Shown piece after piece: positions 43,874 to 55,859 of a DNA stretch of 64,000 nt. The stretch covers positions 1,323,910 to 1,387,909 of the forward strand of contig NW_006498549.1 of NCBI RefSeq assembly GCF_000471905.2. Reading direction: 5' to 3'. How positions within the stretch are numbered: position 1 is the first letter of the stretch; every line of letters starts with the position of its first letter. Below the pieces are notes generated by a model. That model ran no database searches. It was not told the DNA's origin and saw nothing but the letters and a program-made list of their open reading frames with translations. Both the position numbers and the translations under genes were made by a program. Source of the stretch: Amborella trichopoda. Taxonomy: Eukaryota; Streptophyta; Magnoliopsida; Amborellales; Amborellaceae.

Positions 43874-45345
43874 TCTACCATGGCCGAAGCTGACTCAAGT
43901 CCTTAAGACCAGAAGTGGTTCACGAAGATAGAGCGGTTTGCCACCTCAGCGAGAAGAATCAGACATCACTTCAGAAAATAAAAAAGAGATGGGCACCAAG
44001 GGCTGCTCGCCAAAGAAACAAGACTTCTCAACCCACAGTTGAGCATGAATTTCTCGGGCCCCATCCTCCGTTGCCAACTTTGCTGGACTTCGTCCCTTGC
44101 ACAATCCTTTTTCCTTCTTCATCCTGTCAAGAAGACATCTCGTGCCATCTTCCACTCAGCACAAGTCCAATGATGGTGACGACGTTAAAAGCACTCCCCA
44201 ACGGTTTAAACAAGGGAAAGACCTAAAAGACCCATGCACACGTCCAATAAGGGTAACGACGTTAAATGCACTTCCCAATGATCTAAGCAAGGGAAAGACC
44301 TAAAAGACCCCCTGCAATCGTCCAATCTTGATGATGACATAAAAAGCTGCCCAAATTGGTCTGATGAGGGGAATGACCTTAAAAGTCCCCCGCTTTCTAA
44401 CCTTTCTACACCTTCTTCTCTTGCTTCTCATTCTCTTTCTCCTATGTCTTCTTTAGGTATGACCTTGATGTGCTCAGACTTCGAGGCTCTCGACCGGGGA
44501 TTCGAAGGAATCAATATAAGCAGGACGCAGCGGAAGCGCTTGAGAAAGACCCTAGCACCGATAGTAAGATTCTTAACAGTTGCCGATGCCCTGGTAGCTA
44601 AAGCCAAGGCAGCACCACCTTCATCAAAGAAGCATAAGAAGTTGAAGCCAAAGAAGCCCCAGTGCCCCCCTGAGCCCGACTTTGAGCAGAGATTAAGAGA
44701 GTCGAGGGGGCAATGTTTCTACTCTTAGGAAACTTGCTACATGATACAAGTCTGTGAAACACCAACCCGTGTGGACCAAACACTGCAGATAGCTGCTTAA
44801 AGGCCAAGTGATTCTCATTGGCATACTTCTTGCACTACAATCGTTGAATCCCAAATTCCTTGCAATCTCCGAGACAAACTCTTGCAGTCCAAGAAACAAC
44901 CCCTTTTTATTGAAGACCCTTCCTTTCCTCAAACGAGGAAAGATGCAGAAATTATAATCCACTCTTGACCTTTATCGGAGGCAGAGATGTCAAGATCATG
45001 GGTCTCTGCATTTGAGGTCAATCAAAAGATCCCTGAAAACAGTGATGAAGAGTTGCAAGAGGCTCCAGAAGAATTGGAAGAAGGTTGTAAGGTCACAGTT
45101 GACGAACTCAAAGAAATAAATCTTGGAGATGAAGAGGACCCCAGACATACCTTCATTTCAGCAATAAGGCCTCTAGACAAGAAACATGAGTTCATTACCT
45201 TCTTGAAAAGGAACCAAGATGTCTTTGCCTGGCATTACCGTGAGACGCCAGGTTTAGATCCTCAAGTCGTCGTTCACCTTCTCGGCATTGATCCGACTGT
45301 CAAACCTGCCGAACAGAAATCAAGAAGGTTCAGGCTGATCTTGAA
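43874..45345 (+). pseudogene. Element B gag-RT spacer, no protease recognised
   Basis: It shares with A a proline-rich GPHPPLPTLLDFVP stretch, repeated units (44166-44400), CSDFEALDRGFEGINISR, a lysine-rich KKHKKLKPKKPQCPPEPD and, from 44987, an acidic 120-codon frame (SWVSAFEVNQKIPENSDEEL ... DVFAWHYRETPGLDPQVVVH) that leads into RT. No retropepsin D-(T/S/N)-G or LLGRPW-type motif was found in any frame. About 44730-44985 is stop-rich and may correspond to the intron described between protease and RT of Ogre. Confidence 0.55.
44166..44400 (+). repeat. Tandem repeats in the element B spacer (three units)
   Basis: Units with GACGTTAAAAGCACTCCCCA and AAGGGAAAGACCTAAAAGAC start near 44176, 44260 and, more diverged, 44328. 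At protein level they give a D-D-V-K-S/A-x-P-x-x-S-x-(K/E)-G-K/N-x-L-K-D/S-P pattern, also present in A (23238-23380) in fewer copies. The unit length is about 70-85 bases. Confidence 0.65.
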
Positions 45346-46011
45346 ATGCAGATAGATGTCGAGATAACTAAACTTAAACAAATAGGTTTCATCCGTGAAG
45401 TCAAGTACCCGAAATGGCTAGCAATTGTCGTTCCAATCAAGAAGAAGAATGGTCAAATCAGGGTCTGCATTGACTTTCACGATTTGAATACCACTTGCCC
45501 CAAGGATGACTTCTCGTTGCCATTCATTGAGATGTTCATTGACTCCACAGCTCATTGTCAAATCTTTTCCTTCATGGATGGATACTCCGGCTATAATGAG
45601 ATAAGGATGGTGCCTGACGATGAAGAGGCCACAACATTCTTAACTACGAACGAGGTCTTCTGTTACACAATGATGCCTTTTGGATTAAAGAATGTCGACG
45701 CCACATACAAGAGAGCAATGGCGACCATTTTTTGAGACATGATGCACAAAGAGGTGGAGTGTTATGTGGAAGACTTGGTGGTAAAATCCAAAGAGAATGA
45801 TTCTCATATGAGAGATCTTGAAAAGGTGTTCAAATGCTTGCGGCTCCATCAACTAAAAATGAAGCTGCTGAAATGCACTTTTGGGGTGCATTCGGGAAAA
45901 TTCTTGGGGTTCATTGTCAAATATCGTGGGCTTGAAGTTGAGCCAGTCAACATCAAGGCAATCCAAGAAATGCCGTCACCGACTTCACTTCGAGAACTGC
46001 GTTTCCACTAA
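45346..46011 (+). pseudogene. Element B reverse transcriptase, catalytic box mutated
   Basis: One frame reads VPIKKKNGQIRVCIDFHDLN, HCQIFSFMDGYSGYNEIRMV and FCYTMMPFGLKNVDATYKRA. A TGA at 45733-45735 replaces an arginine. The catalytic box reads YVEDLVVKS (45763-45774): the first of the two metal-binding aspartates is E. KMKLLKCTFGVHSGKFLGFI and the thumb follow. Apart from the single stop and the D to E change the frame is open. Confidence 0.92.
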
Positions 46012-46558
46012 GGGCTACTGGCACACATTCATAGCTTCATCTTGAACCTCTTAGATCATTGTAAACCCTTTACACACATGCTAAAGAAAGATACACCATT
46101 CATCATGGATGAAGCATGTCAGACAGCCTTGGATGACATCAAACATTATTTACTCAACCCTCCAGTATTCTCTACACCAGTATTGGGAAAGCCCCACATT
46201 TTATATGTGATTACCTTAGATGAGTAACTCGGAGCATTATTGGCAAAAAACGATGAAGAGAGAAAAGAGACTATGTTATATTACCTCAGCCGCGGGATGC
46301 AAGGGACCGAGAAGAATTATCCCCCAATAGAAAAAATGCGTCCAGCCCTGATCTTCGCAGTACAGAAGCTCCTCCATTGCTTGCTTGGTCATGATGTAAA
46401 ACTTATATCAAAAGTTGACCCTATAAAGTTTCTCATGACACGCCCATGCTTGTCATGATGCCTTTCTAAGTGGGCATTATTGTTGATGGAGTTCAATATC
46501 ATGTATGTCCCACAGAAGGCCATCAAGGGCCAAACCTAAGCTAATTTTCTCCAGGGCA
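46012..46558 (+). pseudogene. Element B RNase H (first)
   Basis: Frames read LNLLDHCKPFTHMLKKDTPF, KPHILYVITLDE (stop TAA 46225-46227), then ETMLYYLSRGMQGTEKNYPP, ALIFAVQKLLHCLLGHDVKL and FLMTRPCLS (stop 46456-46458). The order and wording match element A. Confidence 0.85.
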
Positions 46559-47056
46559 CCCTGTGCCGGCAGAATCTCCTTTATCAAGCGACCTCCTCGA
46601 TGAAGAAGTATTTTGTACTAACCTTGTTCATGCGAGGGAATTATACTTCGATGGAGCTTTCCAATCAGATCGAGGAGGTGCCATAGTAGTATTCCTGACT
46701 CTGAGAGTAGGAGTATTGCCACTTTCTTTCTCTCTCGCTCAAGTCGGTTCTCATAATGAGGCATAATATATGGCCCTTATAATCACACTTGAGATAGACT
46801 TCGATGTCGACTTGGAGCAACTTAAGATCTAATGCAACTCTGAGTTGGTTATCCGACAAATCAAAGGGATCTATGATGTGAGAAAAGACACTCTCAAGCC
46901 TTATCACAATACTGTAAAATCATATATCACCTAGTTTGAAGACATATCCTTGAGTCACATCCCCAGGAGGCTAAATTCGTAGGACGATGCACTCGCAAAG
47001 CTCGGTACTACAATTCAGTTGTCCTCATCAGGTCCCACATATGTTTCGATGGAAAA
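46559..47056 (+). pseudogene. Element B second (archaeal-type) RNase H, catalytic residues lost
   Basis: ARELYFDGAFQSDRGGAIVV keeps the first D. The catalytic glutamate codon of N-E-A-E-Y is a stop (TAA 46764-46766), and the next aspartate reads N (CNSELVIRQIKGIYDVRKD). SHIPRRLNS is followed by a stop and DDALAKLG. The domain is inactive. Confidence 0.85.
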
Positions 47057-48511
47057 ATGAAGATACATCTATTTAATAACCAAGGTCGATGCAGATGACG
47101 AGAGAAATATCATCCCCGAGTGTCCCCCTTATCCATTTCTAAAACTTCTATCAGCTAAAGAAGTAATCAAAACTGATCAAGCAATAACACATAGTCAAGG
47201 AGCTACGGGTCAAAATCAGGGACCAGAATTCTTTGACCCAATGTGCGCAGAAATTGAGTAGGTAGAAGATTGGAGAGAGCCCATCACCAGTTTCCTAAAA
47301 CATGACAGGCTCCCGAAATGCCATAACATACGTCGAATGTCCACCAAGTATACCTTCCTTGAAGGAGATTCTCTCTTCAGATGGTCGTTTGACGGCATTC
47401 TTCTTAGATGCGTCGATATCTAAGGAGCAAGTAAGGTGTTAAAAGAAGTTTACTCAAGCATCTGTGGACTACATCAGTCCGATCCTAAACTCTATGAACG
47501 TTATGTAAGTTGGGATACTATTGGCATTCCATGATAGCCAATTCCTTAAGCTATGCTACAAAGTGCCAAGTATACCAAATACATTCCAGCCTGGCTCACC
47601 AGCCTTCACAGCCCTTACACCCTACGGGTGCATCATGGTCCTTCTCACAATGGGGTATGGATATCGTAGGGCCTATTGGCCCCCCTTCTGTAATGGGCCA
47701 TGTTTTTATCCTAGCTGCAATAGATTACTTCTCTAAGTGGGCTGAAGCGGTCCCCCTTAAGCAGGTTCCTGGGATAGCGGTAGCCTGCTTCGTATAACAT
47801 CATATCATATATTGCTTCGGGGTGCCTGACTGAATCATATCTGACAATGGCCCTCAATTTACGAGTCATCACATTGATCGCTTAGTTAACCAATTCGGTT
47901 TCGAATGGAGGTACTCGACTATATACCACCCTCGGGCAAATGGATTAGCTGAGGCCTTCAATAAGACTCTGTGCAATGTCTTAAGAAAGTCAGTATCAAA
48001 AACAAGGAAAAAATGGCATGAGAAACTTCTCAAAGCATTGTGGGCTTATCGTTCTACTACACGAAATGTTACTGATTCCACTCCTTATTCTCTGCTCTAC
48101 GAGGGTGAAGCTGGTTTACCTCTCGAAATACATATGCCTTCATTGTGAGTCGCTATTCAACAAGGAATAACCGAAGATGAGAGAGTCAAGCTCTGATATC
48201 AAGAATTGGATGCACTCGACGGAAAGACGCTAGAGGCTTAGCAAAACCTTGAACTCAACCAAGGGAGAATGAAGAGGACTTTTAACAAGCCTGTCAAGAT
48301 CTACTCATTCACTCGTGGTGATCTAGTCTTAGCTGTCAAGATGCCTATTGTCATGCATGGCCGACACAAAGGGAAGTTTGAGCCTAAGTGGGAAGGTCCC
48401 CTTACAGTAAAAAAGGTCTCACCCAAAAGAGCCTACATATTGACAAACCCTAATGGAGAAGAGGCAATGCCCCCTACCAACGGGCGATACCTAAAGAAGT
48501 ATTATCCATGA
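47057..48511 (+). pseudogene. Element B integrase, D-D-E intact
   Basis: The N-terminal zinc finger is damaged (CQVC reads CQVY near 47562). The catalytic core keeps D in WGMDIVGPI (47660-47662), D in IISDNGPQFTS and E in LAEAFNKTLC. AAIDYFSKWAEAVPLKQVPG and ALWAYRSTTRNVTDSTPYSL are conserved. Stops occur at 47795-47797, 47831-47833, 48146-48148 and a few later places. The end KFEPKWEGPLTVKKV ... YLKKYYP closes pol at TGA 48509-48511. There is no chromodomain. Confidence 0.9.
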
Positions 48512-48520
48512 TGTGTATTC

Positions 48521-48534
48521 AAAAGAAAGGGGCA
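48521..48534 (+). other. Polypurine tract of element B
   Basis: AAAAGAAAGGGGCA lies between the pol stop and the presumed LTR start (TG at 48540-48541). It is the only well-kept PPT in the A-B-C chain and anchors the LTR start. Confidence 0.75.
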
Positions 48535-49261
48535 TAACGTGAAAACAAGCAAGATAGTCCAAACAAAATGCTAACTCTTTTCATGTTTATTGCAGTAAAA
48601 ATGAGTTACAAGTTACAAGAACCCATTGTTAATAGGGTTACAAGTCTCTTGCATCTGAAGATAAGAGCATGGTTACAAACCAATACTTGTGCTTTTTCTC
48701 TTACATCTGAGAGTAAGAGGACGGTTACTGGCCAAAACAAATTCCTATCCCATGAGGAAGAAGCAAACCCATGAAAGGAAGGACCTCCTCATGAAGAAGA
48801 AGCGAAACCACTTGCAGAGTTAACTTTAATTCATCTGACGAGTAAGAGGATGGTTACAGGCCAGAGGATAAAGCAAAGTCACTCCAAGAAGATTGCCTCA
48901 GTCCATCCGACATGTATGTAAACTTACAAGCCAGATACCTCATCTGACGTGTATATAAAACATATGACATAGGATCCATTCGGACGTGTGTATCAAACAT
49001 ACAAGAGGGGTTGCCCTAGCAAGGAGCTGGCCTTTGACGAGAAGCATGCCCTGTTCACAGTGGATGCCCTTCCACAAAACAACGTGGATCTCACTGTTGT
49101 CTTGGAAGATTTGGTTTCCAACAAGTACCACAAGCCACGCCCCATCCTTTGCCCCTTTTTGCCGGCCCATGAACATTGCTGTACATAGCTCATTCCCGAG
49201 CGTCGCGAACCCCCGCACGTGACTCACCGCCATACGCAAGTGTCTTTCTGCGCATCGCGAT

Positions 49262-49420
49262 AAGCCACATGTGCTGACGAGCGCCGACTGAAGTCAGTGT
49301 CGGTTGTGTTATCCAAAGGCCAGCGCCGGTTGTGATCTTAGCCCTTAGCGCCAGTTGCCTTTCTTGAGGTTCAACGTCGGTTGTGTCGGCACTCCAAACC
49401 ATCAACGCCGGTTGCCTCAA
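49262..49420 (+). repeat. AGCGCCGGTTGTG motif cluster, zone 1 of LTR B3'
   Basis: Five to six copies of the 13-base core (GTGTCGGTTGTGTT, GCGCCGGTTGTGAT, ACGTCGGTTGTGTC and similar), spaced 25-45 bases. Confidence 0.7.
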
Positions 49421-50309
49421 CACCAACTTGACCTCTGTTAGCGTCGACCCTGTCACGACTGATCGCCTATCCTCTTAATGATCACACGATTTTAAAGGGT
49501 GACGGTTCACCTCCAGCAACCGTACGCGTTCCCCTGCTACAGTTCACCTCCTCGACGTTCCAACTCCTACAACCATTCATCTTCCGTTGGAATTGCTCCC
49601 ACATGGTTGGAAACTCACAGGAAAACCTTCTTGCCTATCGTTTTGGCCTCGACTTCACCAGAACCTTGTCAGGATACCGTTGCAACACCACTAACAGTGT
49701 CAAAAAGTGGAGATAACCAGGTAAAACTCTTAAAAGTTCCCAAAAACTTTTGCAACACCACGAGTGGGGTCGAAAAACTTCCACAACCGCAGGGAAACCC
49801 CGTAAAATTCCTTGGAAAATTCCTAGGATGGGCGAAAATGCCCACTGCTATGTTTCTTGCCTTTTCTACCAGAAAGGAAACTGCAGCCGAAATTTCCTCT
49901 CTTTCACGGAAAACTTCCAGGAGGATTCTCCTCTCCCTACTACTCTCTCTGCAACTTCGCCAATTATCGGTAAAGTCCACATGCCGAACATTTTCTCTGC
50001 AAGACCCTTGCCAGAATCCTGCGTTTTGCCTAAGAATTGTCCCTACAAAACTCCTGCTGAAGTGTTACTGCTTGCTGAAAGCTCCAACCGAGCACACCCT
50101 CTCGTCACTGTTAAAGAAAACTGTTGCTTCAAGTTTTTACCCTTGGTGAAAAATAAGGGAAAACGATATTTTACCCCCTTATATAGACTACGATGCCCTC
50201 AAATGCCCCTCACAAACTTGGAAATCAAGTTGCGTCGAAGGGAAGTCAACCGACAATGTGCCGCATCGGGCTTCGACACAAGGCCTGAGGTAATTCTCAT
50301 CGATCCATC

Positions 50310-50600
50310 CCTAGTGTCGGTTGACGCAGCACCGAGTGAATTTCAAAACAACCCCAGCGCCTGTTGAATTTCCAAACAACCTTAATGTCGGTTGACTTAG
50401 CACCGGCTGTGTTTCCAAATACAACCTTAGTGCCGGTTGACTTAGTGCCGAGTATGTCTCCAAAATGACCCCAGCATCAGTTAACTCAGCATCGGTTGTC
50501 TTCAAATAATATCACGGGTCATTCACAACACCAGCTGAACAGCACCGGTTGTGTTGTGAGAACTCAGCACTGGTTGAATATTCAAAATAAACCACCAGAG
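50310..50600 (+). repeat. AGCACCGGTTGTG motif cluster, zone 2 of LTR B3'
   Basis: About nine copies with AGCACCGGTTG, AGTGCCGGTTG or TGTCGGTTGAC, spaced 20-40 bases, just downstream of the TATA-like motif at 50179. Confidence 0.7.
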
Positions 50601-51163
50601 CTACACATGACACCAAACGTATTTCAAGCAATGTATGCCCTACCACTATCCTTAATTGAGTTGTACCCAAGCCAGGATATGTCATCCCTAGTGGACTCGC
50701 ACCCAGGCCGTTGCACCTAAACTATGACTTTCCCAATGGAGTCAGGGGTTGTCCCTCTTCCCCCAGTAGGAGTCACAACCATACTTTGGCCAATCATCCC
50801 CAGTGAAGTTAGGGTCACTCTTACTTCCCCAACCCTAAGTGGGTCAACTTAACACTAAGCTATCTTACCCCCAGGGAGTCGGGTTACCTATTATAGAGGC
50901 TCATCTTTCACTCAGAGAGTACCCTTACCCCCTTTAAACCACAGTGAGGTCCACTTCTACTAGTCATCCTTCATCAAGTAACCATTTCCATCTGAGCCCT
51001 CAGTTGTGAATACTCTTAGCCATTATCCTCAAGGAGTCCGATTACCATCCACAGACCTATTCCCTATGAAGCTCCACCTACATGGAGACCTACACAATGG
51101 TCTAGAGGCACGATCCTAAACTCCATGATCCAAACTATATGACCTTAAACTGTACCTATGGTC

Positions 51164-51583
51164 CATACTGCATGGCCCTATACTGCTCAGTCTCGATCCA
51201 TACTGCATGACCCTAAACTGCTCAACTATGGTCCATACTGCATGACCCTAAACTGCTCAGCCTCGGTCAACACGGCATGACCCTAAACTGCTCAACCTCG
51301 GTTCATACTACATGACCCGAAACTACACAGCCTCGGTCCATACTGCATGACCCTAAACTACTCAACCTCGGTCCATATTGCATGACCCTAAACTGCTCAG
51401 CCTCAGTCCATACTTCATGACCCTAAACTGCTCAGCCTCGATCCATACTACCTGACCCTAAACTACTCAGCCTCGATCCATACAACTTGACCCTAAACTG
51501 CTCAGCCTCAATCCATATTGTATGACCCTAAACTGCTCTGTCTCGGTCCATTTGGCATGACCTTAAACTGCATAACCACGGTC
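51164..51583 (+). repeat. Twelve tandem 35-bp repeats in LTR B3'
   Basis: Twelve units of 35 bases with little length variation; each carries CATACTGCATGACCCTAAAC followed by TGCTCAGCCTCGGTC. It is a local expansion of the TGACCTTAAAC element found in all U3 copies. Confidence 0.9.
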
Positions 51584-51599
51584 CAGCTGTATGACCTTA

Positions 51600-52110
51600 A
51601 ACCATAGCCCCCACCCTAGCCGCATGACGATAAAAGGCTCAGCACCATGGTTCAAACTATATGACCTTAAACTTTAACAGACGTCTAGTTGCATGACCTT
51701 AAACTGCATGGTCCTAGTTGTATGACTTCAAACTACATAACCATGATCCAGCTAGATGACCTTAATCCATAGTACACATCTTAGCCGCATGACAATAAAA
51801 GGCTCAGCACCATGGTTCGAACTATATGACCTTAAACTATAGCGGAGGTCTAGTTGCATGACCTTAAACTGCATGGTCCTAGTTGTTTGACTTTAAACTG
51901 CATAACCATGGTCCAGTTATATGACCTTAAACCATAGTATACGTCTTAGCCGCATGACGATAAAAGGCTTAGCACCATGGTTCGAACTATATGAACTTAA
52001 ATTGTAGAGGAGGTCTTCTTGTACGACCTTAAACTGTATGATCCTAGTTGTACGACTTTAAACTGCATCACCACGATCTAGCTGTGTGACCTTAAACCAT
52101 AGTGAGTTCA
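51600..52110 (+). repeat. Higher-order repeat of 165 bp in LTR B3'
   Basis: CGCATGACGATAAAAGGCT recurs at 51621, 51786 and 51951, exactly 165 bases apart. Each unit contains four TGACCTTAAAC-type copies with different flanks in the same order (ACTATATGACCTTAAACT, GTTGCATGACCTTAAACTGC, a TGACTTYAAACTGCAT form, and TATGACCTTAAACCATAG). Confidence 0.88.
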
Positions 52111-54825
52111 TTCCTTTCATCATTTCCCAGTGAGTCTCACTCGTGCTCAAAAAATGGTGAACCATTCGGCCATCCATACTCGTTGTAAGTTAGTGGGTCA
52201 CCATCATCCACTCACATTTCATACATCGTCTATCTCTCATAGGTAGCCTCCAGCCATCTCCCCAAGTGAGCCAAACCACCACCATACTCACTCCATGGCC
52301 TTCATAGACTGGCCTCAATCACCATTATAGTCCAGCTGTATGACCTGAAACCATAGTGCACGTCTAGGCCGCATGACATTAAACTGTTTCGCACAGGTCC
52401 CGGAGGCATGACCTTAAACATGTCCTCAAAAACAAAAAAAGAATGAATAACGAGCATGGTGTGTACCTAAACAAGGGAACATTATGAGTAAAAATGACGA
52501 ATGGGCATGGTCATGAAACCATGAGTAAAAGAGGTCCGTGAATAAAAAATAGGCATGGTGAAATCCCGAAAGGGCATCATGAGCAAAAATGGATAAAACG
52601 GGGGGACATAGCCGAAAGGTCATGGGTAAAAGAGCCCCAAATTAAAAGAAGTTGGTGAAAACTATCTCCACGACGTTGCTTCCCAAGTTCAAGCGAAAAT
52701 CCAAAAAGGACGCTTGGATCAATAAATAGGTTGATGCAGCACTCGTCTCAACAAGTAGCTTCAACTCACTCAAAGGAAGAAATCCTTGGTGGCATAAAAC
52801 CAGGGATCCAAAAATATGAACTTCAAGGAAAAGATTTCGACAGTTTGAGTCCAATTGTAAAAGGGACTTGAAAGACAGAAGAAGACAAGTCTCATGACAA
52901 AGAGCATCATTCTCACATGCTCATCAACATACTTTAAAAAATATTGAAGATGCCCCAAGGAAGTTAAGTCATCTATGACCGTGGATCGGCAATCAGGGTG
53001 ATTGTCTTAACTGCACAACAGTGGGTAGGGGTGGTTGTACCTAGAGTTGGTCACCTTGACAAACTGAGGTACCCTACTCGCTAAAGAACGACTAATTCAT
53101 AAAGTAGACGGTGCTGACGCAAGGCCCTTCAGCACACCATTCATCCTCGGAACGTGGCTCAACACCAGAGGATGTAAGCAAACCCTGACCACATGGGAAC
53201 AATTCCCTTCAACATGGCACTCAATTGTCAGTGGGCCTGATTCTGATTCTGACTGACGAGGTCCGTACAAAATCCTTAGATTTAGAATCACAAACAATCC
53301 GCATGAGGATGAGGACTTTGACAAGATCCCTAAAAAAATTCTCTTCTCCCCTTAAAGACTCTACGAATGGACCCGTGAACAATCCATCCGTACATCTGAG
53401 CAGCCTAGTTACACCATTACGTGAATCTCCTCAGCATTCATGTGGTCCTGTGGCGAGGAAGGAATAACGTAAAAGCCAAAGGAAACTGTTTGCTTCTCTT
53501 AAAGCATAACATTCGGTGAGGCAAGCTGTTTGAACGCTTTTTTCATCAACTTGGTCCCCGGTAGGAAGCAGGTCAATAAAGCCTACAAAACAGTGAAAAT
53601 TCTTGACAGCCTCAGAATGGCCGAGAATTGGTCAAGATCATCAATAGCACTCTAAAAGACCACCTGCCAATTTTCGTCTCATTTTGACATGTCTAAGACA
53701 GTAAACACAAAGGAACAATTTTCGAAAAAATGACCTCTGACACCCTGAAACAGACCCTACAATTGGAACTATAGTTTCAGTGTCTCAAATCACTGTGGGA
53801 TCATCGCGATTCGATTCAGCATGATCGAAAACCCATATGGGCCAAGTTTGAGCTTATTCAGACCCATTAGAACAAAGATATGACCAAAACATTGAAACAG
53901 GAGGGGCATACAATATTTTCGTGTGGCCTCACTGCACCAAAATACCAATAAGGGTGGCAATTTTTACAGTTACAAGCAGTCACTTTTAGGACCCGTAACT
54001 CCCTTGTTCCAATTCGAATCGCTCCCAAATTTGGTGAGCCTATTCGTCTCATCAAGATAAACAATTGAATATGTGGCACGCCCCTAGACGATGTCCGAGC
54101 AGGGAGAAATGTTAGAGAGAAGTTTTCGATCCGTGAAGAAGTTCTAAAAATTCAACAGCTACACTCTTAGGTCGATAAACCACATCACGACATTCACGCA
54201 ACGGATCGGTGTGAAACCAATTCCATTATGTACGTAAGGTCCAGGGCTATCATTGGTCCGAACCCCATACATGATGAACCAACAGATTTAACACATGAAG
54301 CAAATGAAGTGACTAAAATTTCGACCGTCGGATTCCAAATTCCGGCCAAAACTCAAAATTTGTGAAATCTTCGTTCAGGTTCCAAATCACGTTCCGTTTA
54401 TTGCCACGCAATGGTGACGGCATCCTCAGTGCACTACGATAAAGAAATCACAAAAAAATTATAAAACGATAGTACTATTGATCCAAAGTTCCCAAGATTC
54501 AACAAAATTTCAAGTCTCGTGATCATGGCTCAAAAACATGATTAATGGCTCGAAATTGGTATCAAAACAATCGCCATAGTGAGCCCTACAAGAAAACAAT
54601 AATATTTCGATTAAATAGACATTAGAACACCTTCGGGTCAACTATGGAGGATCACATACGATCTCGTGCAGCAGCAGGGACTATTCTGAAATTCCACACA
54701 TTGTTAGGCAGGGGCGAAATAGTCATTTTACACCAATTTTTATAAATTTTTTTTATTCAATTAAATCTTAATTTTCAGTAATTAAGTCTAGTTTTGATCA
54801 ATCCACCCATGTTTGGGCACATTTC

Positions 54826-54990
54826 TATACAAATAAGCACTGCCTCATTTAAAAAATGACTCTAGACGCTCGATTCATTCTTTTGAAGATTCAATAAAAT
54901 TTCAATTCCTTGCTTGAGCCTTTGAGTACGTCTTGGAGAGAGAGAGAGGAGAGAGAAGAAAAGGGTCAGTACCCTTCGGGCAGGTAACTT
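54826..54990 (+). promoter_or_regulatory. Core promoter, poly(A) signal and donor-like site of LTR B3'
   Basis: TCTATACAAAT (about 54825-54835) is a decayed TATA box. AATAAA is at 54893-54898, a GAGAGAGAGAGGAGAGAG run near 54937 and CAG|GTAACTTTCT with GT at 54984-54985. Confidence 0.55.
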
Positions 54991-55859
54991 TCTTTCTTCT
55001 CTCCTCTCTCTTATATCTCTCTCTCTCTCCCTTTCACTTCTCTCTTTCTCTCTTCTCTCTCTTCACTTTCTCTCTCTTCCCTTTCTCTCTTTTCCCTCTT
55101 TCTCTCTCTTCTCTCTCTCTCTCTTCTGTCAACTGGCGAGACTAGCACCGGTTGGCCCTCTTTATCTTCCTCTATCAACTGGCGAGACTTAGCACCAGTT
55201 GGTCTTCTTTATCGTTTTCTATCAATTAACGAGACCTAGTGCCGGTTGGTCTTCTCTATTTTCTTCTGTCAACTGGCGAGACCTAGCAAGGTTGGTCCTT
55301 TCTATCTTCTTCTGTCAACAGGTGAGACCTAGTCCCGGTGGGCCGTCTCTATCTTTTTCTACCAGTCGATGAGACTCAGTGCCGGTTGGTCTTCTTTATC
55401 TTCTTTTATCAACTGGCAATGCAAGGGCAGTAAGATCAGGTCGGGTCGGGTCAAGCCCGAGACTCAAAAAGGTCATCGCCGCCAGTTTCATTCAACGGTC
55501 AGCATTCCGCGCTCTGTCAGAGGACTATCGTCGCTCGCATCATTTGGAGGCTATCACCACATACCTCGTCCAGTGGTCATCGCTGCACTCCTCAGTAAGG
55601 GGTCACCGTTGCACGCCTAGTCAAGAGGTCATCGACGCATGTTTCGTTGAGAGTTACCATCGCGCCGTTCACCAAGGGGCATAATGTCGTGTGCACCATC
55701 TGACACTTAGTGTCACGCGCATGCTGTGGAACTCTTAGCCGCACCATCTTCCTATACTCTCAGAAAGTTCATCCCCTGCACACCAGCCTCACTCCTAAGG
55801 GAGTCCAGTCTCTGGTGATGGTCTACTCCCCATGGAGTCACATTCCCTTACCACACTAA

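Larger units (their letters stand above)
35057..55418 (+). mobile_element. Element B: Ogre-like (Tat lineage) retrotransposon, degenerate
   Basis: It has a 5' LTR truncated at its start (35057-40587), PBS, pre-gag region, gag, spacer, RT, two RNase H domains, integrase, PPT and a 3' LTR truncated at its end (48540-~55418). The LTRs share variants absent from A (for example CCTACAAAACA near 37488 and 53582, and GGCGAGACCTAGCACCGGTT arrays), so they are a pair. Gag and pol resemble those of A closely at protein level but carry independent mutations. Confidence 0.88.
48540..55418 (+). repeat. Element B 3' LTR, 3'-truncated (about 6.9 kb)
   Basis: The order is the same as in LTR A3': short repeats (48640-48870), CCGGTTGTG clusters (49262-49420, 50310-50600), a C-rich block (49500-50160), TTATATAG (50179), TCCCCAGTGGAGT repeats (50640-51070), TGACCTTAAAC arrays (51164-52110), conserved blocks (52120-53540, 53550-54780), core promoter block (54826-54990), CT tract (55000-55118) and the 50-bp-unit array (55120-55418). 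It ends inside the array at TCAACTGGCAAT; the last 0.8 kb of the LTR and the end CA are missing. Confidence 0.8.

Noticed and set aside
49499..50367. Two overlapping frames of more than 200 codons
   Set aside because: They lie in the C-rich U3 block of LTR B3'. The equivalent stretches at 28560-29040 and 35057-35750 do not keep these frames, and no domain is visible.
51164..51583. CRISPR-like regular array
   Set aside because: The 35-bp units are directly joined with no unique spacers, and the locus is a plant LTR.
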